This document shows, one piece after another, positions 33,754 to 44,700 of a DNA stretch of 64,000 nt. The translations under genes and the position numbers were made by a program. The stretch comes from Microcyclospora pomicola (Eukaryota > Ascomycota > Dothideomycetes > Capnodiales): assembly GCA_002786065.1 (NCBI GenBank), contig NHNY01000043.1, positions 28,647 through 92,646 of the forward strand, in the 5' to 3' direction. The notes under the pieces were generated by a model. That model was not told the DNA's origin. It saw nothing but the letters and a program-made list of their open reading frames with translations, and ran no database searches. Positions within the stretch are counted from its first letter, which is position 1. The number at the start of each line of letters is the position of its first letter.

Positions 33754-34276
33754 ATTTCATCGTATCAAAGACAAAAACAGAAATCGCGTGCCCTCGCATC
33801 GTTCGACAGCCCAAGTGCAACCAAGAGTTCATCCGTTCCTCACGCCTCTTGAAACACGAGAATATCTTCGCTCATGTCAGAAAGTCCGTTACAACCAATA
33901 TCTTCTTAATTGTGGCAACAACAGGAAGAGGTGACAAAGACACTTTTCACGAGTACGCCGACGACCTACACTACGCTTCAGACCCAAGTTATAATAACTC
34001 GAAAACAGTGTGTACCAAGCCTGATCAGTCACATGAGTCTCGTGAACAGCATACAGAACTACGACACAATACACTTTACGGACCAGCTGCGGGGACCTTT
34101 TAACTTCTCCTGTTCTGGAGGCTGAGAGGTTGACATTGGAGCCGGCTGACTCTTGGCTGTTGTAGCTACTGTTCCGTTCGTCTCTTCCATTACTGCCGCA
34201 GTTCGATCCGTCGTAAGATTCCCGGCGTAATATCAGAGCCAGACTTCTGCTGGGTGGTGCTACCGCTGCTATCCAA
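33754..34276. other. Intergenic region between convergent genes
   Basis: 523 bp between the HTS1 stop and the WrbA/Pst2-like stop. It should hold two 3' untranslated regions. No gene, repeat or RNA recognised. Confidence 0.5.
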
Positions 34277-34960
34277 TCATGCAACCTTGGCGACGGTGCT
34301 GTAGAAAGCCTTGCCCTGCTCTTCAGCAACCTTCAACTCCTTTTCGGTTGGCTGGCGCGAACCATCGCCGTTCTGTGAGAAGTCAGGTCAGCTGGCCAGT
34401 TTATGATGCGAAAACAGTGTCAGGATGAGATCGACAACACTTACGGCGAATGTTCCAGCACCCCATGGGCTGCCTCCGCGAACTTCAGAGTTATCTCCGA
34501 GAAGAGGGAAAACGGTCTTGTAGCCGAGTGGGACGAAGATGATGCCGTGGTGGACAAAGGTGCTCATGGCGGAGATGGCAGTAGTCTCTTGGCCTCCGCC
34601 CATGGTGCTGGTGGAGATGAACACGCCGGCGTACTTGCCCCAGTAGCCACCGCTCGACCATTGCCCACCAGTCTTGTCCCAGAAGGTCTTCCACTGGGCC
34701 GGGAAGTTGCCGTAGCGGGTAGGGATGCCGAAGAGGAAGCCATCATACTGCTCGAGGGTCTTGGGATCCTCAAGCACGGGGTATTTGCTGTCCTTGCCGG
34801 GAGCGTGCATCTTGGTGAGGACGTCCTCCGGGAGGGTCTCAGGGAGCTGGTAGATGTCGACACTTCCTCCAGCGGCTTCGATACCCTTGGCCTCGGCCTC
34901 GGCCAGAGTCTTGATGTGGCCGTACATCGAGTAGAAGACGATTGCGATCTTGGGAGCCAT
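34277..34960 (-). CDS. WrbA/Pst2-like NAD(P)H:quinone oxidoreductase (flavodoxin-like)
   Basis: Join of 34445-34960 and 34277-34372 (203 aa), with a 72 nt intron (GTAAGT...CTCACAG). FMN-dependent two-electron reduction of quinones protects cells from oxidative stress; yeast Pst2, Rfs1 and Ycp4 are membrane-associated eisosome proteins. Family features: flavin-binding N-terminus [59 protein letters not shown], and the motif [11 protein letters not shown] joined by splicing to [20 protein letters not shown]. The C-terminus ends FYSTVAKVA. Length matches the usual about 200 aa. The ATG at 34960 starts exactly at the conserved [11 protein letters not shown]; an open frame upstream of it is leader. 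Confidence 0.96.
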
Positions 34961-35741
34961 GATGGACAGAGTTCGGGGGGTAGGAAATAGATTACTTGAC
35001 AATGATGAGAAGCTGTAAGTAGGAAATGGTGAACACAAACCTGAACGAGGGCCTTGGAGCTTTTATATACGTCCCGTCTATTAGACTTCATCTCACATCG
35101 AACACGTTGGAGGAGTGACATTGATAATGCAGCTTAAGTGCTTTCTGGCGCATGAAGCTCTGCTTTGCCCCGCCATCTTGACATCTGCCTTACATCATCC
35201 CGGACATCTTTTCTACGCAATTCAGCCCAAATTAGCCAGTATTTATCAAGCTTTGGGTATTAGCAGGCATTGATTCGGCATCAAATGTGTGGTCGATGTT
35301 TTTATTGTGAGTATCAGGTCGTGCTGAAGCTGTGTGTGTGTGTGCTCTGTGTAATTGATTGAGATACGATACGCACAAGTCTCGTACATTAGATATCAGT
35401 CACACGTTGTCCGTGTTGCAATTGTATACCTACGTAAATGTGTATCTGCCGGACTTTGCGTTCGCGGCCTAAGCAATTACCATGGTCTGCGGTGTCATTG
35501 CGGTTGGGACGATGGACGTGGCATTCCACAGAAGAATACGATGGCAGCAGAGCTCTGCGTGTAGCTTAGATCTTGCAAGTCTGAGGCCACAGCCATGTGT
35601 TTGTAAGCACCACGAGACGTGCTGCGCTTATGCAAAGCCATGAGCTGACCGAGGATCAAAACATGAGATCGTACGCAATAGTGTAAGTAGACCTTGCGCC
35701 TTGACCGGCCATAATTTACACGGCGTCTGTCCGCAATCGTT
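34961..35741. other. Intergenic region with a (TG)n microsatellite
   Basis: About 780 bp: the promoter of the WrbA/Pst2-like gene and the 3' end of the capping protein gene, both minus strand. A short (TG)7 run lies at 35331-35344. No gene recognised. Confidence 0.5.
35331..35344. repeat. (TG)7 microsatellite
   Basis: Seven uninterrupted TG units, visible directly, in intergenic DNA. Confidence 0.9.
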
Positions 35742-36641
35742 TCATCGATTCATCTTGCTCAAGACATCCCTGTGCGCGGCACGATCCTTCTCTGCCTCGC
35801 TCAATGGCTGGATACTCCTCAAGTCACCCACCACATCCTTCGCTTTACCAAAGTACACTTCCTGCAAAAGGTTCCGCATTCGTGTCTCCATGTCTTCGAC
35901 CATTTTGCCGATATTCGCGATGTGGCCAGTCTCAATTTCCGACTCTCGTAGACCGCCCAGCGGCAGATCCTGTTCTGTTTGCCGTGTCAGGTTCCCGGCC
36001 AGCTCCAGACTGTCGATCGACGTGGACTGGAGCCCGAGATTCAGAATGACCGTGGACGTCAGCTTGTAGTGTGCCGACCGCTTCGTGGTGCTCTCGGTGG
36101 TCTCCAGTACGTGGATGCTGTCCCAGCCTCCCTTGCCAGCATTTCCTCCTGAGCTTGAAGAGCTTTTCTTGAACAGCACCACACCAGCAAAGCCTTCGTC
36201 CAACGCCCACAGGTATGCAGAGCTCACCCCTCCCTCGTAGTACAGCTCTCTGTAGACGTCCACAGCAGCATTCAATTGCTCTTCCATCCGCCTCACCCGT
36301 CCGCCCGGAACGATATCCGCTGCATCGTCCGCGTCTATCGGCGGCTCGAACTCGTTTGACCAGGGACTTCGATATGATGAGCCGTCGCGGTTGTAGTCGC
36401 AACAGAGGTAATCACGGCCGGACTTGGGGCAGCGTTTACTGGTGAGCGCAACGTCGACGGAGGACAAGAGATCCTCTTCTAGGTCCGGACGTAGAGAGAT
36501 GATGCCATTGAGGTTCTGCTGGGTGCGAGATGGCGGTAGTCGGCGTAGCAGATCGCTTCATAGGCAATCAGATCAGCACAATTGGTCAACAGATGTGGGT
36601 GGACAAGTGACTTACAGTGCTGCATCGAAAGGGTCTGCCAT
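35742..36641 (-). CDS. CAP2: F-actin-capping protein subunit beta
   Basis: Join of 36616-36641 and 35742-36555 (279 aa), with a 60 nt intron (GTAAGT...TGAAG). With the alpha subunit it caps actin barbed ends at patches and filaments. The first exon encodes just MADPFDAAL; the second opens DLLRRLPPSRTQQNLNGI. The family signature CDYNRDGSSYRSPWSN follows, then ELYYEGGVSSAYLWALDE, a region with a Ser/Gly insert (KKSSSSSGGNAGKGGWDSIH), SAHYKLTSTVILNLG, LGGLRESEIETGHIANIGKMVE and the C-terminal tentacle helix (MRNLLQEVYFGKAKDVV). Without the short first exon the protein would lack its conserved N-terminus. Normal length for the family. Confidence 0.95.
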
Positions 36642-37178
36642 CGCGGTGAGTTACGAAGAGGAAACCAATGGTTAGTGCAGACCTGCGACGGAGTTTTGTA
36701 CCATTGGCATTGTGGTTTTGGCTACATTTGTACGGTGCTGGTGTCGGTGGCTGATGGGGTCAAGGTGGGGTCAGTTTGACCTCACCTCATTCAGGAGATT
36801 CAGGTTAGTTCCAAAGGCAGCTTGGTACCAACCATGATTGCATCCCTACATATTGGGCCCCTGTTAGAGAAGAACTTTTCAGCTTCCTGGGATGCATGCG
36901 CCTGTTGAGCACATCTTGCTATCTCCTGAACGTCCAGTCAAGATCTGCCTCATCCTTGTGGCAGCATGGCCTTGATCCGAAGTTGCGGATCTCTTCACTA
37001 CGATCCAAAATCATCTCACCTACCAGGTTACTTGTGCCAGTAAGATGTCCTGGAAGGTCACTGACTAGTTGCACACGCGGTTGAAAGACTATGTCTACAT
37101 ACAGATTCTAGCATAAACGAGCTCGACATCAACCCCAACCCAATGCATGCATACCTATTTGTACATGGCATTTCCCAT
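36642..37178. other. Intergenic region upstream of CAP2
   Basis: About 540 bp between the CAP2 start and the stop of the next minus-strand gene. It should hold the CAP2 promoter. No gene, repeat or RNA recognised. Confidence 0.5.
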
Positions 37179-38504
37179 CTATCGCGACCGGCCCTCAACC
37201 TTTACCAGCTCTTCCATTATCGACGGCACGGCATTGATGTTTTCCAAGGCTTGTGCTGCGGATGTTGCAAACACGTCGCCTGCTCGTAGCCGTTCCCGCA
37301 CGATCGCTCTGGTCTCATCACCGACAGAAGCAGCTGCATTCGTCCAGTCTCTACCGCGCACCGCGCCAGGAGGAACCAGATGGCTCTCGTCAGCAAGACG
37401 AGCAATGAGCCGGTCCGTCTCACTCTCAGCATTCGAGATTTGACGTCGGAGGTATGCACTTTGCTCAAGCAAAGCCTGCTCGTGCGCCTTGGCGGTTTCC
37501 AGGAATGTGATATGTGGCAGCAACAACTCTGAAGGAGTTTTACGCTTGTCTGTGTCTTTAAGCCTGCTCGTTCGTGAGGAAGATGCAAAGATGGCCGCAG
37601 GCTCCATCGCTTGCAGAGAACACGGGTTATTGATGGTGTGGATCAATGTTTCGCGTGAAGTCAGATAGCGGTCGTAGAGGTCTGCTATATCTTCTAGTGA
37701 TGCGGCTTCGGGAGTGTCGCGGCTGTTGGGTAAGGGTGTATCGCCTGCAAGCTGCGTATCCGCGTCTGCGCGTCCGATCAAGCCCAATTGCGTTTCCATC
37801 CAGACCGTAAGCTCGTTAAGTGCCCCTTGAAGGCCAGCGACCTCGCCTTGTCCGTTTGGTGATAGCTTGGCCGGACTAGCAATGTGATCTTCAGAGTATT
37901 CGTCTATCTGGCGTTTGGTGGTAAGCACGGCCTTCTTTAGCTGCAGTATCCTACCCTCCACGTCAGGTCCTTGTCGATACGCGGCCGCGTCGCTGAGAGG
38001 AGCGGCAGGCGGGTCCCCATTTCGTCGTCTGACAACACCCTCAACACTGTTAGAAGAAGAGGCGTTGCCCGTAGAGGAAATATCAGAGAAGGCTTGATCG
38101 ATAACTTGCAGTCGGCGCATACATTCTCGAAGGCGTAGCAGAGGTAAGTAATGGTCATCGATTGCCTCGGCCGCCGGTTGAAGTGGCTGTTCGTGTGACG
38201 GTGGAGAGCGCAATGAATGCAAGTCTGCTTTCAACGCATTGTATCTGTTTTGTGCCGCACTATGAGCCTGGAGAGCTCTCCAATATGCCTTTCGTACGCC
38301 ACCGAGCGAAGAAGGTGGCGCCAAGTCATGAGCGAGCTCCTTTTCTCGGACTGTCACGGCCGAGAGTCGAGGGCTGTCGTTATCGCAGGCATGATATAGA
38401 TATGCTTGTAAATTTTGTCGAACAGCGGCCACCTCGTGGCGGGGCTTGATGAATGCATCCAATGCCGTAGCAACAGTCGGTATCGGACATTGCGTAACAG
38501 CCAT
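37179..38504 (-). CDS. Coiled-coil protein of unknown function
   Basis: A single exon of 441 aa with a clear ATG (gccATGg). I do not recognise the family. The sequence is mostly helical with heptad-like Leu patterns: a conserved-looking N-terminus (TVATALDAFIKPRHEVAAVR, then YLYHACDND), a segment RKAYWRALQAHSAAQNRYNA, LLRLRECMRRLQVIDQAF, a Ser/Asn-rich break near residue 150, then helices around LQLKKAVLTTKRQIDEYSE and a C-terminal set (LLEQSAYLRRQISNAESETD). No membrane segment, signal peptide or catalytic motif is seen. The coding quality is good (long frame, no stops) and it is divergent from BRR2 with 293 bp between starts. A structural or complex-scaffold role is possible but not shown. 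Confidence 0.8.
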   Translation of the reverse strand: MAVTQCPIPTVATALDAFIKPRHEVAAVRQNLQAYLYHACDNDSPRLSAVTVREKELAHDLAPPSSLGGVRKAYWRALQAHSAAQNRYNALKADLHSLRSPPSHEQPLQPAAEAIDDHYLPLLRLRECMRRLQVIDQAFSDISSTGNASSSNSVEGVVRRRNGDPPAAPLSDAAAYRQGPDVEGRILQLKKAVLTTKRQIDEYSEDHIASPAKLSPNGQGEVAGLQGALNELTVWMETQLGLIGRADADTQLAGDTPLPNSRDTPEAASLEDIADLYDRYLTSRETLIHTINNPCSLQAMEPAAIFASSSRTSRLKDTDKRKTPSELLLPHITFLETAKAHEQALLEQSAYLRRQISNAESETDRLIARLADESHLVPPGAVRGRDWTNAAASVGDETRAIVRERLRAGDVFATSAAQALENINAVPSIMEELVKVEGRSR

Positions 38505-38797
38505 GGTTCCACTCGCGATCCAGAACGGTCTCAGCAGTCACCAGTCTGCTCTCCTCTACAGTTCAGTTCAGAGTCGAGTAACAATTACGATCGCATGTGG
38601 CTTCAAAGGAAAGTAAAGGAGCCGGACCTGCATGACTAGCGCAAACATGTGAAGGAGGGCGGGTCCAGCCGCACATCGAAGGCTAAAGCATTATTAACCT
38701 TCAGTTTGCGCCACACGTCCAGCAACATCTCACGACTACCGTCGCATTTGCATCTTTCAACAGTCTGCTCGCGACATTGCGAGCGCATTCTGTGCTG
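38505..38797. promoter_or_regulatory. Bidirectional promoter, coiled-coil unknown / BRR2
   Basis: 293 bp between two divergent ATGs. No TATA box evident. The two genes probably share this promoter region. Confidence 0.45.
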
Positions 38798-41700
38798 ATG
38801 GCGGACCAAAAGAAGGGCGACAACCCTCTTGGGCAGTACAAATATGCGGCCATGTCAAACTTGGTCCTTCAAGCGGATAAACGATTCGTGACTCGACGAG
38901 GCGACGAGAATACCGGTGATCCTGAGTCTCTCGCCGGTCGCATTCGCTTGAACGAGATGGGATCGAGGACTGGCCGCGAGACAGCTCCCGCACGACCGCC
39001 ACAAGAGCCTGCGCGCAAACGGAAGAGGACAGAACCGCTGCAAAGCTCACGGGCAGCTGGTATCCTGAGCCAAGCAGATCTGAACATCGAGGGTCTACGA
39101 TATCGTCCTCGTACAGCAGCCACAAAAGACATCTACGATCTGATCGCTACAAATGTCGCACAGAAGATGGGGGGCGACTATGGACTTGCAGTAACGGCGT
39201 CTGCTACCGACTCAATACTGGAGTTCCTCAAAGATGATACTTTGAAAGACTTCGACAAGAAGAAGGAAATTGACGATATCCTGGGGGAGAAGCTTTCGAC
39301 GAAAGAATTCAATCAATTAGTCAATCTCGGCAAGAAGATTCTGGATTATGACGCTCAAGACGAGGACGAAGATATGGAAGATGCCGGAGACGGTGCAGAT
39401 ATCGATGAACGGCAAGGTGTCGCTGTCGACTTCGGTGACGAAGAGGAAGAAGATGCAGGAGAGGGCGGAGGACAGACATATGAAGTCCGCGAGGATGGCG
39501 ACGACTCCGAAGATGAAGTCGAACTCGGCAGGGACGAGGACGGCGGAAATGAGGTAGATGCTACTGGCGACGCAGCCGAAGCGGAAGCCGAAGACAGAGA
39601 AGAGGACGATGACGCAAACCTCGTCATCGAGAACAGGCGACAGCAAAGACAACAAGGCCAGGATCCATCCTTTGTGGCTGCACACGAGATTGATGCATAT
39701 TGGCTGCAACGACAAATCGGCCAGATCTACGAAGACGTGCATATCGCTTCGGAGAAAACACGAGATGCTGAACAGATCATGTCTGCTGTGGACGAGGCTG
39801 GCGACGAGAAACCACTCCGAGAAGTGGAGAATGACTTGATGGAGCTCTTTGACTACGAGCACCCAGAGCATGTTGGAAAGCTTGTGAAGAATCGTGACAA
39901 GATTGTTTGGGTCATGAAATGGAGACGGGCTGCAGAGGATAAGGGAGCACTTCTCGTCGTGGAGAAAGAGATGGTCAACGCAGGTCATGCAGGTATATTG
40001 AAAGAGCTGCGTGGTCGCCATGTGTCAGCTATACAAGACGGACCCAGATTGACCGTGAAACTCGATCCTATGCAGACCAACGCCAAATTGCCAGCCAGTG
40101 AAGAACTGGAGGAAAAGAAAGAAGGCTTGGTTGGCGGTCTGCAACCACGAAAGGTTCTCAACCTTGACGATCTCAAATTCGACCAAGGAAATCACCTTAT
40201 GACGAACCAGAAAGTCTCACTTCCTCAAGGCTCTACGAAGAAGACCTTCAAAGGTTACGAGGAGATTCATGTTCCGGCGCCGAAACGTAAAGCGGACGCA
40301 GATGAGCCACCTCTGATGCCAACTTCACAACTCCCTGCATGGGCTCAGCCAGGGTTTGGAACTTCGCAGTCCTTAAACCGCATTCAGACAAGATGCTTCC
40401 CATCAGCTTTCGAAGATGATGGCAACATGCTGATTTGTGCACCTACTGGATCCGGCAAAACCAATGTCGCAATGCTCACGATGCTTCGCGAGATCGGAAA
40501 ACACCGGAACCCGCAGACGGGTGACATTGATTTGGACAGTTTCAAAATCGTTTACATCGCACCATTGAAAGCGCTGGTTCAAGAGCAAGTCGGAAACTTT
40601 GGGAAGAGGTTGGAGCCGTATGGTATTCAGGTGGCAGAGCTCACCGGAGATCGACAGCTCACGAAGCAGCAAATCGCAGAAACGCAAGTTATTGTTACAA
40701 CGCCTGAGAAATGGGACGTCATTACTCGCAAAGCGACCGACACGAGCTACACCAATCTCGTGCGGTTGATATGTATTGATGAGATCCATCTTCTTCACGA
40801 TGACCGTGGCCCGGTTCTGGAGAGCATTGTGAGCCGCACGATCCGGCGTACAGAACAGACCGGCGATCCAGTACGCATTGTCGGGCTGTCCGCAACGCTC
40901 CCGAACTATCGAGACGTCGCGTCTTTCCTCCGCGTTGATCCTCAGAAGGACTTGTTTCACTTCGATGGCTCTTTCCGGCCCTGTCCGCTAAAGCAAGAAT
41001 TCATTGGCGTCACCGACAAGAAGGCTATCAAGCAGCTCAGGACCATGAATGATGTTTGCTACACCAAGGTGCTCGAGCAGGTTGGCCAGAACAAACAGCA
41101 AATGTTAATTTTTGTGCATTCAAGGAAGGAAACTGCGAAGACTGCAAAGTACATCAGAGATAAGGCTCTTGAAGAAGAGACCATCGGTCAAATATTACGT
41201 GTTGACGGTGCTAATCGAGAAATTCTGAGAGAAGAAGCTGAACAAGTCACCAACGCGGAGCTGAAAGATGTTCTGCCGTACGGATTTGGTATACACCATG
41301 CTGGCATGAGTAGAGCGGATCGCACGGCTGTCGAAGACCTGTTCGCCGATGGTGCAATTCAAGTTCTTGTCTGCACAGCGACACTTGCTTGGGGTGTAAA
41401 CTTGCCTGCGCATACAGTAATCATCAAGGGAACACAGATTTACTCCCCCGAGAAAGGCTCTTGGGTCGAGCTAAGTCCTCAGGATGTCCTACAAATGCTT
41501 GGTCGGGCTGGCCGGCCGCAATATGACACCTATGGAGAAGGTATCATCATCACGACACAAGATGAGATGCAGTACTACCTCTCCTTGCTGAACCAGCAAT
41601 TACCGATTGAGAGTCAGCTGGTTTCTCGACTCGCAGACAACCTCAATGCCGAGGTTGTCTTGGGCAATATCAGAACTCGAGACGAAGGTGTCGAGTGGCT

Positions 41701-44700
41701 GGGATATACATACCTTTTCGTGCGAATGCTGCGCTCGCCAGCTTTGTATCAGGTTGGAGCAGACTACGACGAGGATGAGGCTCTAGAGCAGAAGCGAGTC
41801 GATCTCATACACTCTGCGGCGATCGTCCTCGAGAAGGCTAGTCTTGTCAAATACGATAGGAAAAGTGGCCGCATCCAGTCGACAGATCTTGGTCGTGTGG
41901 CTTCGCACTACTACATTACGCACAACAGTATGCTGACTTATAACACCCATATCACGCCTTCCGTCAGTCCGATCGAGCTCTTCCGGGTCTTTGCTCTCAG
42001 CGACGAGTTCAAGTACATACCAGTGCGCCAGGACGAAAAGCTCGAGCTCGCAAAGCTACTTCAGCGAGTACCTATACCTGTCAAGGAAACAATAGACGAA
42101 CCCCACTGCAAGATCAACGTCCTATTACAGGCCTACGTCTCCCGTCTCAAGCTGGAGGGGTTGGCGCTAATGGCTGATCTAGTCTATGTGACCCAATCAG
42201 CTGGACGTATTCTCCGCGCAATGTTCGAGATTGCGTTGAAAAAAGGCTGGGCTGGTGTGGCCAAAGATGCTCTCAATCTCTGTAAGATGGCTGAAAAACG
42301 TATGTGGCCTACAATGTCACCTTTACGGCAGTTCCCCGAGTGTAGCCCTGATATCATCAAAAAGGCCGAGCGTATGGATATTCCATGGTCCTCGTACTTC
42401 GATCTCGATCCTCCGCGAATGGGTGAGCTGCTAGGCATGCCTCGGCAAGGGCGGCAGGTGTGTGCTATGGTGGGCAAGTTCCCTCGATTGGAAGTCGAAG
42501 CACGCATGCAGCCTATGACCAGAAGCACACTTCGAGTTGAGCTTACTCTGACGCCCAATTTCGAATGGGATGATAATCTCCATGGTCGCGCGGAGAGTTT
42601 CTGGATCCTTATCGAGGACTGCGATGGCGAAGATATTCTCTTCCACGATCAATTTCTCTTGCGGAAGGACTATGCTGTCACAGAGAACAATCAGCATGTC
42701 CTCGAGTTTACTGTGCCAATCACCGAGCCTATGCCACCGAACTACTTCATCACCATCGTCAGTGATCGATGGATGCACGCGGAGACAAAGCTGGCTTTGT
42801 CCTTTCAGAACCTCGTTCTACCTGAGAAGTTCCCGCCACACACTCCGCTTCTGGATCTTCAACCATTGCCTGTATCAGCATTGAAGAATGAAGATTACGT
42901 GAGGTTGTATCCGAACTGGGAAAAGTTCAACCGCATACAGACACAAACTTTCAACTCCCTATACCAATCCACCGATAATGTCTTCATTGGCGCACCAACG
43001 GGAAGCGGAAAGACTGTGTGCGCCGAGTTCGCCCTCTTCCAGCTCTGGAGTAAGAAGGACAGCGGCAAGGCTGTCTATATCGCACCATTTCAGGAACAAG
43101 TTGACAGGCAGTGTAAGACGTGGCAAGCAAGACTGTCCGGCCTTGCTGGCGGGAAGACTATAGTCAAGCTTATTGGCGAGACCACTGCCGATCTAAAACT
43201 TCTCGAGCAGGGTGACTTGATCCTTGCAACACCTGCACAATGGGATATGATGTGCAGGCAATGGCAGCGCCGGAAGAATGTTCAAGCTGTTAAGCTCATC
43301 ATTGCAGACGACCTCCATTTGCTCGGCGGACACGAAGGTTATGTCTACGAGACTGTGATCTCGCGCTCACAAGCAATCGCTTCTAATCTCCCTGGGCTTC
43401 GCATTGTTGCCCTCTCTGTCTCGCTTGCAAATGCGAGAGACGTCGGGGAATGGATGGGTGCTACAAAGCATACCATTTACAACTTCAGTCCACATGTACG
43501 ACCGATCCCGCTCAATCTGCATCTCAATGGCTTCAACATTCCACACTTTCCATCGCTAATGCTCGCAATGACAAAACCTACCTATCAGGCTGTGCTTCAG
43601 TACGCTGGCGACAAGCCCACTATGATCTTCGTGCCTAGCCGCAAGCAAGTCAGGGCGACTGCACAAGATATACTTGCTGCGTGCGCGGCTGAAGACAACG
43701 AAGATCGATTCCTGAAGACGGATGCCGAGCAGCTCGAGCCGGTGCTCCGGCGTGTGAAGGAGAGGTCGTTGGCTGATTCTTTGCGCCATGGTATTGGGTA
43801 CTATCACGAGGCTCTCAATGATTCGGACAAGCGCATCGTCGAGGCGTTGTTCATGCAAGGAGCCATACAGGTCATGCTCGTATCTCGGGACTGCTGCTGG
43901 GAGCTGTCTACCACTGCCCATCTCGTCATCATCATGGGTACTCAATACTTCGAAGGTCGCGAGCATCGCTATATCGACTACCCGGTGAGCGAGGTTCTGC
44001 AGATGTTTGGAAAGGCGGGACGACCTCTTCAAGACAAGGATTGCCGTGGTGTCCTTATGTGCCCTGAAGTCAAACGTGCTTACTACAAGAAGTTCCTGAG
44101 TGAGGCGCTGCCCGTTGAGTCACAGCTTCAAAGCTATATGCCAGATGCGTTCGTCACCGAGATCAGTACCAAGACCATCGAGTCGACACAAGATGCTGTA
44201 GATTGGACAACATACACGTACTTCTACCGACGGCTGCTCGCAAACCCCAGCTATTACAACCTCACGGATACTTCACATGAGGGTCTCAGCGCATTCCTGT
44301 CCGAGCTTGTAGAAAGCACTCTGAAGGACCTCGCTGAAGCAAACATCATCGAGGTGGACGAAGACGAAGACACTGTGTCACCGCTTCATGCTGCGATGAT
44401 CGCCGCGTACTACAATCTTTCTTTCTACACGATACAGACACTGTTGATGTCGCTCAAGCGGACGACAAAGCTGAAGGGAATTCTGGAAATTGTCACGGCT
44501 GCTTCTGAATTTGAGCACATCCAGATCCGCCGCCACGAGGAACACATCCTGCAGCGCATCTACGATCGGCTACCAGTGAAGCTGTCAGAAGCTGATTTCG
44601 AAAGCCCGCACTTCAAGGCTTTCGTACTCCTGCAGGCACACTTTTCCAGGATGCAGCTTCCTACTGATCTTGCCAAGGATCAAGAGGTGATTCTCCGGAA

